Origin: Blattamonas nauphoetae
Lineage: Eukaryota; Preaxostyla; Oxymonadida
DNA length: 64,000 bases
Assembly (NCBI GenBank): GCA_033064195.1
Contig: JARBJD010000151.1
Location: 62,001 to 126,000, forward strand
Direction of reading: 5' to 3'
Below are positions 9,120 to 20,800 of the stretch, piece by piece. Each line of letters starts with the position of its first letter. The stretch's first letter is position 1. Below the pieces are notes generated by a model, which searched no databases, was not told the DNA's origin, and was given only the letters and a program-made list of their open reading frames with translations. The position numbers were made by a program, and so were the translations under genes.

Positions 9120-9701
9120 TTATCTCGGAATTGCTTTGGTGAGAGAAATGCCATAATTGAGAATAGTATTGTAAGCTTCATTGTAAGCAATACTCATATC
9201 CTTTCCACCAACGAGAATCTTGAAAATGGTTCGAAAGATTGGGAGTTTATTCATACATAAACACTTATCAGATAAATCATCCAGTTCGATCACCACATCA
9301 TTGATTCCAGTGAGTGTCGCAATTAGAGCACATAAATCACTTTGGTTCGTGATCAGTTTCTTTGATGGTTCAATGAGATTATTCAAGAGTTTCTTTTCAC
9401 AAGCGAATGCATTCTTGTAGACGAGTAATAGTTGATCTTTGAAAGCTGTAATATTCGATTCGTATTCTCGTAGTGGGATTGTTCGACTTTGGATCGGAGC
9501 TGATGGATATGTCTCAAGGGGAGGATCATAGGCACCTCGTTCAGTAGTTACCACAGGTTCAGAGCAAACACGATCCATCTCCATTGTCGATCCTCTATTA
9601 TCTACGCCAGATTTGCTCCTATCCTCGATGATAACATTGTTGGTGATTGATGTTGGTACTGAAGAAGAACTTGTGTGTTTTGTAAATTGGGTCGTTCCCA
9701 C
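9120..9701 (-). CDS. Unknown virion-block protein, helical C-terminus
   Basis: The protein has 193 residues. The N-terminal half is Ser/Thr/Pro-rich and variable (HTSSSSVPTSITNNVI, then acidic and Pro-rich). The C-terminal 110 residues are helical and strongly conserved with the element 2 copy (IPLREY, AFACEKKLLNNLIEPSKKL, GINDVVIELDDLSDKC, FKILVGGKDM). It is the last gene of the capsid block before the inserted segment at 9765, whose left end lies about 60 bp upstream of its start. The upstream region therefore differs from that of its counterpart. Function unknown; a scaffold or minor capsid role is a guess from position. Confidence 0.65.
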   Translation of the reverse strand: MGTTQFTKHTSSSSVPTSITNNVIIEDRSKSGVDNRGSTMEMDRVCSEPVVTTERGAYDPPLETYPSAPIQSRTIPLREYESNITAFKDQLLLVYKNAFACEKKLLNNLIEPSKKLITNQSDLCALIATLTGINDVVIELDDLSDKCLCMNKLPIFRTIFKILVGGKDMSIAYNEAYNTILNYGISLTKAIPR

Positions 9702-9764
9702 TCAGAATCAACACCCCTTTTTTATTCTTTCAAATAGGTTCATTTTTCAAAATCAACATAAAAA

Positions 9765-12700
9765 TTGGGGCAAAACCTTATTTGAGTTGTATTTCTCTGA
9801 TTGTTCAGAAAAGTGCGGCAATGGGTTGATCACACCGATCTGACTGATTTCACGAGTTTAGGAAACAATGGCGACAATAAAGCATAGAAAACATAGTACG
9901 AACAGAAAAGGAAGAGATGCCGAGGGTTCAACGATGAGAGTTTCGTGAACAGAAGATGCGAACGTGTTCAGCAAGTAGACTGACACAAGTCGAGGATAAA
10001 TTGGAGATTGAAGTGGCAACTATTTCGGAGAAAGAACAAAAAGATGATTGGAAAAGGAAAGAAGAAGAGCGAACATGAAAGAGGAGTGAAGAATCACTTC
10101 CTCATCAAATGCCATCTGCATCCGATTCAGGCTCCCAAAAGATCTTCCCGAACAACTTGTGAGAATCGAGTTTGTGATGGAGATGGTGCTGGTTGTGGCT
10201 CAGACCACAATCCCTCCACTATCCAACACAATCCGCTTTCCTGTTTCTTTCACACTTCCATTTCAAAACACCAATGTCTGGCATGAAAGTTGAAGGAGAC
10301 CACATCTGTGTCATCTTTCGTTGCTTGGAGGGTTGGTTTGAGTGCAAAAAGAGTGGTTGGATCGACGATGGAGGGACAGAGTCGAGGAGAGGCGTTTCAC
10401 TTCCATCCCCGTTTTCCACCTCCTCCAACTTCTTCTTCTTCTTCTTTATCTCCTTGTGTGGTCGACTGAGTTCCTCCGCTTGTGTTTCAGCGGGTTGCTC
10501 GAGTTCAGGCTCCTGGACAATCGCAGAATTCAGAGTAGGAGCTTCGTCTTCCTTCAGTTCGACGATGGTCTGTGGAGGCTCAGTGAGTGTCACGTCAACC
10601 TGTCCTGGGAGAGAGATGTAGTCTCCTGCGAACATGCTCGGGGATTCTTTGCATCCTTCGTCCTCTGCCACTTTGAACGGCTCTTCTGTGTCGGCCATCT
10701 CGCTGGAGTTTGGTCCTTCTTCCTGCTGCTCCTCTTCTTCTTCCTCCTCTTTCTTGTCTTTCCGACGGAAGACATAGATGATGATGATCAGGAACAGTTG
10801 AATGCACGCAAGTGCAACCACTCCGATCCCAACTGAGAGGCCGATCATTGCTGCCTTCTGTTTTTTAGCAGCAGCGGACGGATCTGTCGGCGATGAAGGG
10901 TCATCAGGATCGGTTGGGTCTTCAGGACTAGTTGGATCTGTCGGTTCAGTTATATCTGTCGGGCTAGCCGGGTCGGATGGATCGAGCGGAGGGACGGTGC
11001 TGGTTGGGAGCCCGCCGAGATCGAACAGAGGGAGCGACGATGAGTATTCCATCCAGAATCCCCATCCGAACTTCACCGAAACCGTGTCTGCGTTGCGTGA
11101 ATGCGTGGACGGGCTGAGTGCAGACATGTCGTCATTCGATATTTGGACGATGATGAGAGTGTTGTTGTGGAATGCCACGTCCGACGGGACATCTGTTGTC
11201 TCGAACAGCACTGCTGTTGCTGTCTCGCATGGGATGAGCTGCGACCCAGTCACGTATGCCACGTACTCCGTCTGGTCTTCGGAAAGGACGGTCTGGACAT
11301 TCTTCGTTTGGGAGTTGTAGAAGTGGGATTCCGACTGAGCAGGGGTGATGGTGACAGTTGCGCTGGTGTCCACTTGTCTGACCCCAGCATCTTGTTCTGT
11401 TTGACCATCGAAAGTACAGCTGGTGATGGTGAGCTCGCTTTAGGAACCCACCACAAAGTAGACACGGAGAGATGGGAACTCCTTCAACGAGACTGTGACG
11501 ATTCCTTCGAACGTGGAGTTTTTGGCAGAGGCTTTGGTTTCGACGAGGTGGACTGATTCTGTGGAGCGGAATTTAACCTCAAATCCCACAGAAAAGGCGT
11601 TGTTGGTGGAAAGCTCCGAGTCGAACCTGTTCCCACAGATGGTGAGAGTCTTGCTGTTGATTTCGGTTTGATTGGTGACGGGCACTTTGTCGACGATAGT
11701 CACAATGAATTCGTCGTCGAGCTTGAAGTTGTCGAGAGCGTAGTGAGGATCGGTAAAAGAGGAGCTGTCCACTACGCTTATGGAAAAAGTCTTCAACAGC
11801 ACCGCCGCAATCTGCTGTGTTCTCCACGAAAAGGCAGATCGAACCTGACGGATCCAAAAGAAGAGTCCCGCCTTCTGAGTTGAACACATGCTCTCCTTGT
11901 GGGAGAACGAGGGTTGATGCAGTAAAAATCAATTGTGAAGTTCTATCAATGCTTGCAATCAAGCCAGTTGACGGAATGTAGATTCCGGACAGGGCCGAAA
12001 CAGAGCTGTTTGATAGAATGAACATCGACGAGAGGAACAGAGCATTTCACTTCCCAGTTGTTGAAGTGCATGTGGTATTGCATGACGTGACCACTACTCC
12101 ACTCAGTCGACACGAGTATGTCCGACTCCTTAGCTGGAGTGTTGGATGGAATCCCCATTGAATACGACAGTATGAACGTCGCTGTTTTGTGCTGCTCGTC
12201 AGATCAACGACGATCACTCCTCCATTCCAGCCTGATCAACTTACTGTCTCAAAATAGAACGCTAAGTTCGTGTTCTGTCCAGTGAAGCCGAGAGACTTGA
12301 GTGTGAGTGCCAGATGGAATATCGAATGCACCATTCGTATGAGTGTGTGTGGCTGCTTTCGTTGTTGGGAGGGTGCTGGCTTGAGAATCGTCAGTGCGGA
12401 TGAGCTGGTGATAGTGGAGAGAGTGATGGGAGTTGTTGTGGTGAATGAGCCGATGTGAAGGTCACTCCTGTCGGTGACAGTGTCTCACCCGTGAGGAGAT
12501 TAGCTTGGACCGCTGCCCTTCGTCGGAGGTAGTGAACGAGTTGAATGTGCATGAGTTCAGACTTAGTGAACCTCCTGTCTGTATCAGCATGCTGTGAGCA
12601 AAGCGAGCAGCGAGGACACTTCCATCCAGAACGACATTGGTTTGTTTTGCTGTTCCGCCAGACACAATTGCGAAGGGTGTGATCATTGTGTCACTTTCCA

Positions 12701-15001
12701 ACAGCGGAGAAGAGATTGTGGCTTGTGTGACGATGAAGTTGTTGGCAGGAACGGTGAAGAGCGCGGTGACGATGAGGATGTGTCGGAAAGGGCTGTTGTC
12801 GTAGCTGAGGTTGAAGCGGCAAACACGACGTTCCTGTGAAGGAGAAATCGATGTTGGACGAGAACGGGTTTGAGCCGAGAGTACGTTGAAAGTGATCGAG
12901 CCAACGTTGACCTGTGCCGTTGTTGCGGCGTTCAGCTGGATTGAAAGAAGATGGGTGGAGAGTGATCCAGTGTACTTACAGGTTGGGACACTGATGTAAC
13001 TGATGTTGACGGACGACAGCGACAACAAGGATAATGAGTTCGCTGTGACTGTCCCTCCCGACACAACTGAGAGGAGGGTCGGCGCAGTGAGGAGGGACGA
13101 GTCGGAGAAGGCGACGTTGGTGATGGTAAGTGAGTCTGTGACCTTCACAGAGAGGAGAGGGTTCTACGAGCCAGCATCGTCGGAGACGTTGAATGTGATG
13201 TTTGTCATGCTCAGTGTCTTCGTGGTGGAGATTGAGCTTGCTGTTGTGATAGTGAGTGGGGCAGTTATGGATGCTGACTTTGGCTGGAGAGTTGTACCGA
13301 CGCGTACACATTCCCGTACAGAACCCCCATTGCCACAACACACACATGATACCCTGCAATGTAAACCCCACTGTATGCTCCCTCTCGCGAGAAGCAGACG
13401 AATCGAGCGTTGACTGTCGGATCGTTTGCCTATCCAGCGATGAACGATGCTGGTGTCAGGTTAGAATCGACATCGGTGCCGTTGATGTAGATGCCTTGTC
13501 GCACAGAGGCAGTGTCCTGCTCCACCTTCTGTGAAGAGGTGGAGATGGTGAATGAAGGAGGGGGTTGGAAGATGGCGTGGATGGCTGCTCCTATGCCCAA
13601 GTTGGATGCGATAGAAGAGAAATTGCAGGATGAGATTTCCATCGAGCCTACTGTCATCACAATCAGTCATCCTTTATGTTCGCTGCCAGTTCCTTTCAGT
13701 CATCTCAATCAGGTTCCATTGATCAGTGTCCGTCGCAGTGAGTTCCAGTGGAAAATTTGTTGGAGAGAATGTGTTCGTCGTCACTTTCACATTTGTTGTG
13801 TTGTGGTAGCTGGGCCTGACGAACACCAATTGGGTTCCTGAAGTATCGGGAACATATATGCCGTCTCAGTGAAGTGCAACTGACCGATTGTTGACAAGAA
13901 GACATTTTTCAGCGTCTGATGACATCGTGTTGAACGGCCCAGCTTCAATGATCACTTTTCTGTTGATCCGTCAGTCTTTGGGACGAATGATCAGTATTCC
14001 CCTTCTAGCCTGAAATTTCAGCTGTCATCTGTTTCTCCTTCATTCCAGACCATTTCTCCTTCTCTTCCCCATTGCGAATTGGGTCTTCCATTTGCCTTTC
14101 TGTTATGTTTCCTATCCAGTCGTCGCGATCCATTGTCGTTGTCATTACTGCGTCATTTTCTCGTAAGAATCCATTTTTCAATGTTCATTGCGTTCTTTCT
14201 GGTCATTCGAGTGCTTAATTGTGTTTTTTTTCCTCCAGATCTTCTGACTCGGCTTCCAGCATTCTACCAGCAACATCTTGCCCCAGAAGAGATGGATTCT
14301 ATAGTCAGAGTCCAATTGTTATGAAAATTGGATCTGTTATTCTCCTTGTTTTCATAACAGTGTGAGATCATGTCGATCGATTTCTGGTCCATTCTCCTAA
14401 AGCTCAAATCGAACAAAGTGTAATCAATTCTGTTTGTTCAATGTCACTTAAGATCATAAAAGTTGCTGAGATGGGAAAGCAAAATTGAAATCATAGGATA
14501 GAGAGAAAATGGGAACCAGAAGATGTGAGTCTGCAAAACAATATAAAAGAAGAGATATACATTGTTTCTTTGCAAGTAGAACGGAAACACCAAACGGAGG
14601 GAGAGTTGAGACATTGCAAAGTGTAGAATGGAGGATCTTTTCCTGAATGCGAGAGTGGTTCCCTTGTTGACAATGATCGAGACTTCTGATTGATGGACAT
14701 ATGTCCAGAAGAGGCTGACAATGAATTTGAAAGATAGATTGACTATAAATCCGATAAGATCAAACAGATTGGAGTATTTCACAGATGATCGTGAGAAGTT
14801 GGTATGACAACCTGAAAAGAGGGATGGTTCGATGAGGTCGAGTATCTGTGGAATAAACGACGGAAATATGTCACGATAGCCGAATTAGAACAGTCAGAAG
14901 ACACAAAAACTGACATTGAGTGAAAGTAGGGTCAAAAATATAAAAGATGGGGCAGATCAACGTAAAATGTGATCTGAAGAAGAGCTAAGGTTTTGCCCCA
15001 A
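9765..15001. mobile_element. TIR-bounded insertion carrying a host surface gene
   Basis: A 5.2-kb segment between two element 1 genes ends in perfect 16-bp inverted repeats, TTGGGGCAAAACCTTA at 9765-9780 and its complement at 14986-15001. Five A residues flank both ends (9760-9764 and 15002-15006), which would fit a 5-bp target duplication but is weak because the sequence is simple. The interior is less AT-rich than the surrounding element and carries a decayed host surface-protein gene on the minus strand, with no transposase that I can see. At the corresponding place element 2 has only about 0.36 kb. It reads as a non-autonomous DNA transposon that captured host sequence (Pack-type). The interval 13906-14985 holds nothing I can identify. 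Confidence 0.65.
10219..13905 (-). pseudogene. Decayed type I surface protein, beta-helix and membrane anchor
   Basis: Read on the minus strand, a run of strand repeats (SGGTVTANSLSLLSLSSVNI, GGSLSLNSCTFNSF, GSMEISSCNFSSI) covers about 13.9-11.4 kb across several frames. They lead into a long open stretch (11373-10219) with a Pro/Asp/Thr repeat stalk (PTDPTSPEDPTDPDDPSSP), one membrane helix (IGLSVGIGVVALACIQLFLI), a basic stop-transfer (RRKDKK), a poly-Glu run and a cytoplasmic tail with a Lys-rich block. This is a type I membrane protein plan with beta-helix ectodomain, as expected for oxymonad surface families. The ectodomain frame is broken in about half a dozen places and no signal peptide is visible, so it is not functional as it stands, though the tail half is open. 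Confidence 0.65.
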
Positions 15002-15145
15002 AAAAATGTTTGATCTGAATAAAAGAAATGGTTTTAAACAATAAAATGGAGATGTTCATTCTGTACAAAACTAGCTCAATTGACAACTGAGAATTGGTTG
15101 CATTTTAGTAAAAATAAAAAAGTGATATATTCATTTTTGTTTTGA

Positions 15146-16174
15146 TCAACTGCTGAAATACATTACGTCAGTTTGACCTAGTGTAGCGCTCAAATTATGT
15201 TCATTCGGAAGTGTATCCAACACTCGAGGTCCTGTATAGTCAACTGGATTCCATGTTCGTGCGAATGCTGCCACCATATTTTCACCACTATGGAGTATTG
15301 TATTCACAGGAGCAATAAGGCTTTCTGCAGTGATATTATTTCGGCTGAGTAAATCAAAACCAGCAGCTCTTGGATTGGGATATGAATTCAAGCGTTTAGT
15401 TACAATCTTCATAAATGATTTCTTTTTCAGTAAACCATTCGGATCAGCAAAGAAGTTATAATCCCAAAAGTCACTCAGAAATGGAATTAATATTCCTCGA
15501 TTCATATGAGTCGCTAATCCTGAACGAATTTTTGCAAAATCACCAAGAGAATACACACCGATTGCTTGGTTTGGTTGACCAGTTGCTGAGCTTGAACAAC
15601 GAATTTTCAGGAATTTCATAGCTTCATTCGCAATCCACAATGACACTTGATATGGACTAATTTCATCAGGTGGGAGATCAGGATTGTCATTCCATATTTT
15701 TGTCTTCTTAAACTCCTTCCATTGTGCATCAATTCTCGGACGTTCAAGCATCTTAAATTGACCATACTTTTGTTGTTTTCGTTCTTGTTTTGTCGGATTT
15801 GCAGCTGTCCAAGCGTTTCGATACAAGCCTTCACGTCTCTTCGCAATCTTTCCACCATTCCAATATCGTTCAATTCCATTCTTGTCAACTACTATCACAT
15901 CGTCATTGTAACCATCTCCATCTCTATCTTCCACAAGGACATTCCAACCACCATATCGTTTCGGATTTGAATCAATCATTGCTTGTGCACTTTGAGCAGA
16001 ACGAAATGCATCTTCATATCTGAGATCATAATCCTGTTTTGTTAGTATGTTACTCGCTGCATGTCTGGCTAGTTTATCTTTGGTGCTTTGTTTGAAGGGA
16101 TTGACGCCTTTCTTCCTTTTCGATTGTGTAGGATTTCTTTGTTGAATCTGTTGAAGTATTTTTTGATCGTTCAT
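15146..16174 (-). CDS. Conserved Polinton protein, unknown (PX-like position)
   Basis: The protein has 342 residues, with a basic N-terminus (KRKKGVNPFKQSTKDK). A conserved central patch, GWNVLVEDRDGDGYNDDVIVV followed within a few residues by RYWNG, resembles NWNVQMEKHGKVSDVMIYD in the 209-residue counterpart at 34825-35454. The remainder is helical. It is divergent from the ATPase gene next door and shares a short AT-rich spacer with it. No adenovirus-type protease His/Cys pattern is visible, so I do not call it the maturation protease. A virion or DNA-binding role is only inferred from neighbourhood. Confidence 0.65.
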   Translation of the reverse strand: MNDQKILQQIQQRNPTQSKRKKGVNPFKQSTKDKLARHAASNILTKQDYDLRYEDAFRSAQSAQAMIDSNPKRYGGWNVLVEDRDGDGYNDDVIVVDKNGIERYWNGGKIAKRREGLYRNAWTAANPTKQERKQQKYGQFKMLERPRIDAQWKEFKKTKIWNDNPDLPPDEISPYQVSLWIANEAMKFLKIRCSSSATGQPNQAIGVYSLGDFAKIRSGLATHMNRGILIPFLSDFWDYNFFADPNGLLKKKSFMKIVTKRLNSYPNPRAAGFDLLSRNNITAESLIAPVNTILHSGENMVAAFARTWNPVDYTGPRVLDTLPNEHNLSATLGQTDVMYFSS

Positions 16175-16208
16175 TTAGTAAGAAATAAAATATTTAATTT
16201 GTAAATAA

Positions 16209-17096
16209 ATGTTTCATCAAAAACAAATCACACCAAGAAGAAAACAAGGAAGCAACTTAACACAAAGGATGTCGTACAATTCATTCGATGATCTTTCAAT
16301 TTCAGAATATGTCAATCAGAGACTGCAACAAGTGAAGACCACTAATGTCGGAAAAGAGCTGCCAAGTGCTATTCATCCTGAACTACTGTTCAATCGCAAT
16401 AGTGTGAATGTGCTCATTGGAAATAGAGGAAGTGGTAAGACCAATAATGTCCTCAGAGAACTCCTGAAAGTCCAGGAAGTACCACTCCAAAATGAGAGAT
16501 TTCACTTATTTGTCTACGTTACTGATAAGCACAATGATGGTACTTTTCAACGATCAAAATCACTAATAAAGATTCCAATTGTGAAGGTGAAGTACAATGA
16601 GATTTTTGCGTTTCTGGAGAATCTATCGACAGCTAAAGCAGCATACGAAGAAATCATCGACAATCACTGGGAAGAAACAGTGACAGATCAGTCTAGGAAA
16701 TCAATACTGAAAACCCTCCATCTTGATTCATTTCGAGAACGTAATCTTCAAACAATGATACTTCTTGACGACTGTAGAAGAATCCTCAGTGAGCGAAGAA
16801 CAAAAGCGAATCCCTCAATTCTGATGGACTTGTTGCTGGAAAATCGTCAACCAAAATTCACATTCTTTCTCACCATTCATGAACTGTTCTCATTATCTTC
16901 AGATATGAAGTCAAACATTGATTCATTGTGGATCTTTGGAGGCTTCAATAATGAACGAATCAGAAGAGTTTTCAATCAACTGAATGCACCGATGGAATGC
17001 AAAGAGTTTTGGAGTACTTATAAACAATTAACGAAGCAACAAGCAGCGATCTTTCGATATGGTCAAACCGTTCACATTGAGTACCTCATGGTTTAA
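16209..17096 (+). CDS. Packaging ATPase, FtsK/HerA (A32-like) family
   Basis: The open frame has 295 residues; the conserved part starts near MSYNSFDDLSISEYV at codon 21, matching the start of the element 2 copy, so the first 20 residues may be untranslated. Walker A is GNRGSGKT (about residue 79) and Walker B is TMILLDDCRRIL (about 183), followed by a conserved sensor-like segment FTFFLTIHELFSLSSDMK. Members of this family pump DNA into preformed capsids. The copy at 33918-34763 is similar throughout. The gene is divergent from the 342-residue gene and followed by the small GY-motif gene. Confidence 0.9.
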   Translation: MFHQKQITPRRKQGSNLTQRMSYNSFDDLSISEYVNQRLQQVKTTNVGKELPSAIHPELLFNRNSVNVLIGNRGSGKTNNVLRELLKVQEVPLQNERFHLFVYVTDKHNDGTFQRSKSLIKIPIVKVKYNEIFAFLENLSTAKAAYEEIIDNHWEETVTDQSRKSILKTLHLDSFRERNLQTMILLDDCRRILSERRTKANPSILMDLLLENRQPKFTFFLTIHELFSLSSDMKSNIDSLWIFGGFNNERIRRVFNQLNAPMECKEFWSTYKQLTKQQAAIFRYGQTVHIEYLMV

Positions 17097-17209
17097 AACG
17101 ATTCTGATTTATTCAAAATGGTTTAGATATTTTTGGAATGGTTTCAAATGATTCTAAATGCATTAATGTGATTTTTAAAATGATTTTACAATTTTTTAAT
17201 TCATTCTAA

Positions 17210-17542
17210 ATGAGTCTAACAGTTTTTGAACCATTTGAACCAGAACAGATTAATTTAGATTCAGTTGAAAGTTTTCAGATGTATTTAAACAAGAATGGAG
17301 AGATTCTGAAACGATATTCAACGAATAAGCTGAACAAAATGATAAAGATTGATGGATACAGAATAACCAAGACCAAAGGTGTAATTGCACTTCGAAAAGA
17401 TTACTATGGTGGTTCTTCAACAATGACTTACACTGATTCGCCACAAAAATATGATGAACTTATGTCAAGAATTACAGTGCTAGAAGACATTGTTAAACGT
17501 CTCGCAAATGCTATTGAATCTAAGAATCAACGTTGGGGGTAA
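17210..17542 (+). CDS. Small GYRI-motif protein with coiled-coil tail
   Basis: The protein has 110 residues. The core is ESFQMYLNKNGEILKRYSTN then KLNKMIKIDGYRITKTKG, a pattern (FQ.YL.KN...STxKLNK.I.IDGY.I...G.IALRK) shared with the 127-residue copy at 33555-33938; both start with repeated FEPF/LEPF-type words. The C-terminus is heptad-like (MSRITVLEDIVKRLANAI). It is probably a small nucleic-acid or virion-associated protein; no family recognised. Here it follows the ATPase on the same strand, whereas in element 2 it follows the integrase and faces the ATPase. The 3' end overlaps the next gene on the other strand by 23 bp. Confidence 0.65.
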   Translation: MSLTVFEPFEPEQINLDSVESFQMYLNKNGEILKRYSTNKLNKMIKIDGYRITKTKGVIALRKDYYGGSSTMTYTDSPQKYDELMSRITVLEDIVKRLANAIESKNQRWG

Positions 17543-17795
17543 TTCTCAATGAATCCTGATCATCAATGGAATCATGCAATTGTCTCAGGCAATGTGAAAC
17601 CAATTCATCATCCTTAATTATTTTTGTTGATACTAATTGTATTAATCGCTTTTGTACATCACTCAATTGTGAATCAAACTCTTGCTTCTTCAGTTGGTTT
17701 CGATAGTACCATTCTCTTTTGCTTAGGCGAATTGCATTCTTTGCATCACTTTCTGATTGATAAAACTTTGGTCGTCCTTTCACTTTTGTTGACAT
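17520..17795 (-). CDS. Small basic GRPK-motif protein
   Basis: The protein has 91 residues. It begins MSTKVKGRPKFYQSES, containing an AT-hook-like GRPK, then a basic helix (AKNAIRLSKREWYYRNQLKK) and an acidic C-terminus. The plan suggests a DNA-binding protein, with a basic region followed by a helix as in small bZIP-like factors. It sits head-to-head with polB, separated by about 65 bp. No counterpart was found in element 2. Function is inferred only from motif and composition. Confidence 0.5.
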   Translation of the reverse strand: MSTKVKGRPKFYQSESDAKNAIRLSKREWYYRNQLKKQEFDSQLSDVQKRLIQLVSTKIIKDDELVSHCLRQLHDSIDDQDSLRITPNVDS

Positions 17796-17840
17796 CTTTT
17801 CTACGGAAATAACAAATCAGATTTTAATTTATGAATTCAA

Positions 17841-17850
17841 TTTTTTATCC
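17841..17850 (+). promoter_or_regulatory. Variant motif before polB
   Basis: TTTTTTATCC followed by TGTAAGAAATAT and ATG: the T-run is kept but the second half is C-containing, unlike the capsid genes. Confidence 0.5.
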
Positions 17851-17862
17851 TGTAAGAAATAT

Positions 17863-20800
17863 ATGGAGAACTTATCAATAAAGCTCATTAATGAATTTGC
17901 TCAAAAACTGGGAGTTGACTGGGATTCTTTACCGTTGAAACGACTGATTGAAACTGCCAATAATGCTCTCGTTCAGAATTATTTCAGAGGAGACATAAAC
18001 AACACCAATGAGATAGAACAATTCATCAGAACATTTACTGTTCGGAATCCTTTGATGGCACCAGTGATTCAAGAACTAATGAATAGACAGAATAACCAAC
18101 CCATTAATGCACAACAAATTGATGCAAATGCTCAGCAGAAAAGAAACACAATGGAGAATCAAATGAGACTGAACCAAGAGATTAGACAACGACGAATTGT
18201 ACAGCCAAATCAACAAGTCATTGAGCACGATCAGGAGCAGAGAAGACAACGAAGAAGACACCAGCAGAATCTCAATCAAGAAATCCGAGAATATGAACAA
18301 CGAACGAAATATCAACAGATGTTAGCTCACTTTGAAGAACGAAGACGGAGATTCCTGAATTTGTATCAAGTCCCAATAGAAGAAGATATTGTACTTCCAC
18401 AGCTGCCACAAACACAACTGAATGCTCTGATGTTGAGAGATGCTACTGGTCCAGTTCAATTGTATTATCACAATAATATCACATCATTTGCAGACATTGA
18501 AGCAAGACTCAGAGAAGTATTCACAGCAGAGAATTTCCCATTTAAGATCTCTTTTGACTTTGCCATTCTGAATTCTGTAACAGATCAAAATGGAAACACC
18601 ACTTATGAAGAGAATACACCATTCTATCAGAACTCAATGAAAACATCTCCAATTACAGTCCAAAATCCTCAAGACATTGATGCAGTCATTAACGCAATGA
18701 AATCAAGAATCAGAGACAGTTTTGAAGTCACAGTGATTGATACTAAACGAGTGCCATGTGCCATCTATGGAGCTGCTTTTTATGTGTACCGATTGCGAAA
18801 TGGTGGTGCTTGTGTTCCAGGATTGAAAGAACATATAGCTCTTCAGACTGTGTTCTATGTTGATTGTAAATATAACATTTGCATCTTCACAGCTCTGACT
18901 TATCTCACTCATGGAAAAGAAGCTGATGGAAAGAAAATATGTCGTGATTCACGCATCAAGATCGCAAAGGAACATTTCACATCATTCTATCACTACTCAG
19001 ACCTCACTAGTCCAACATTAGTGAAAATTCTCAAAGAGTATCCAGGATTCAATATCTCAACAGAAATAGACAGATTTGTAGAACACTTCAATATGAATGT
19101 ACATATCTATGAAGCAATTGAAAAAGACAATGGAGGTTCTTGGATATATGCTCTTTCTCAGTCATTTCTCTCACCATTGGAGAACGCTAGAGACTTCAAT
19201 TTACTGATGATCATTCTCGAATCGGATGCTCATTTGATGTTCGTTTCTGATCCACAAAAGCTGACGAAATTGATGATTTGTCCGCACTGCAAGGACTATT
19301 GTCGTCCGTATAATTCAAGAGGTGCAGGCACCAGAGACTTTGACAATCACGTGAAGAAATGTCTTGAGCAGGGAATCAGAAATGAAGAACGATCAGTGGA
19401 TTTGGACAATGCTTCAGCACCGATATTAACTTCAGTTCTTGACAATCCAACAATGGCTTATCTCTTGTCTCGAGGAAGAATGAATGAATACAAATACACA
19501 GATCAATTCTTGACATTCGATATTGAAACAGTTATTGGTGAATTCTCAATGGATCTTCCACAATCTGAAAACACACAAGAGAAGAGTACAGTTCTGAACA
19601 AACATCACTTGTATTCATTAGCTTTTTCTTCTTCACTTCCATATTCACAAACAATGAAAGATGTAAATCGACTCGAATGTTCATATGACATTAGTGGCAG
19701 AAAATCAGTGTATCTTGACAAGAGTTTCGAATCAATGAAAAACAATGAAGATGGATGGATTAGAATGTGTCTCAAAGCTGGATTAATCGATACTGATCTG
19801 ACAAGAGAGAAGATCCAAAAGCAAGCATACAATATTGGCTTTATACATTTCATCATTAATGATATGTTCAAAGAAGCACTGAGAATCCAAGACTATCAAC
19901 AGTATTCAGATCCAGAAATACCATCAAATAAGTATGTCACAGTAATGGGTTGGAATAGTGCAAACTTCGATCTTCCAGTGATCATGAATGCACTTCACTT
20001 CACGCAATGGAGCATCTATGAACCACCACTTGGATCTGCAAAGTGTCCTAAACAGCTCGTGGTTCGTCATAAGAAACTCCAGGTGTCATTGAGATTCCTT
20101 GATGCAATGAATTATGTATCGCCACAGTCATTGAAATCATTTGTTCAGGCTTTTGGTGATGGAACTGATTCAAAAGGCATCTTTCCATATGAAGCAATCA
20201 ATATCACTAATGTTGAAGAAGAACTGAATAAATCAGAACCTTTTCCAGAAGAAGTGTTCTATTCACGTGTGAAAAATGAATCGTTGTTGAAAGATCTTTC
20301 GTATTCTGACTATGTTGAAGATGCCAAGAGATTTAGTACAAGAAGAGAATATCTGAAGAACTATAACATCAATGATACGCTAATCATGATTGATCCAAAA
20401 CAGAAATTGATTCAATGGTTTGCAGCAGGGACAGTCGATATGTTGCAGTTTGTTTCATGTCCAGCAGCAGCAGTGAATATGAGAAATATGTCGACATACT
20501 TTCCGTCGCTCTATTCTGATTCACCACCATATGCAGACTTCGATATCAATGTCACTTATGTCGTGAAAACTTATGAGAAAGCTTATGATTTGACACTTGC
20601 GAAATGGAAATATATGGTGAAGAATTATGAATATCAAGACGAGAGAGCTGATCGTGATTCATCTCAAAATGTGAATGACAATGACTTTGAATGGATGACT
20701 GAATTGATCAAGAAAGGATGTGCCATTTGTGGAGCTTCGTTTACGTTTCAGAATCAACCAACACTTGATCGAATTGACTGCTCGTTATCTCACACAAAAG

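Noticed and set aside
14444-14782. Hydrophobic 112-residue minus-strand frame in the inserted segment
   Set aside because: Several Phe/Leu stretches but no conserved pattern; it may be chance in AT-rich DNA.
15146-16174. Adenovirus-like maturation protease
   Set aside because: No His...Asp/Glu...Cys pattern with the expected context; left as unknown.
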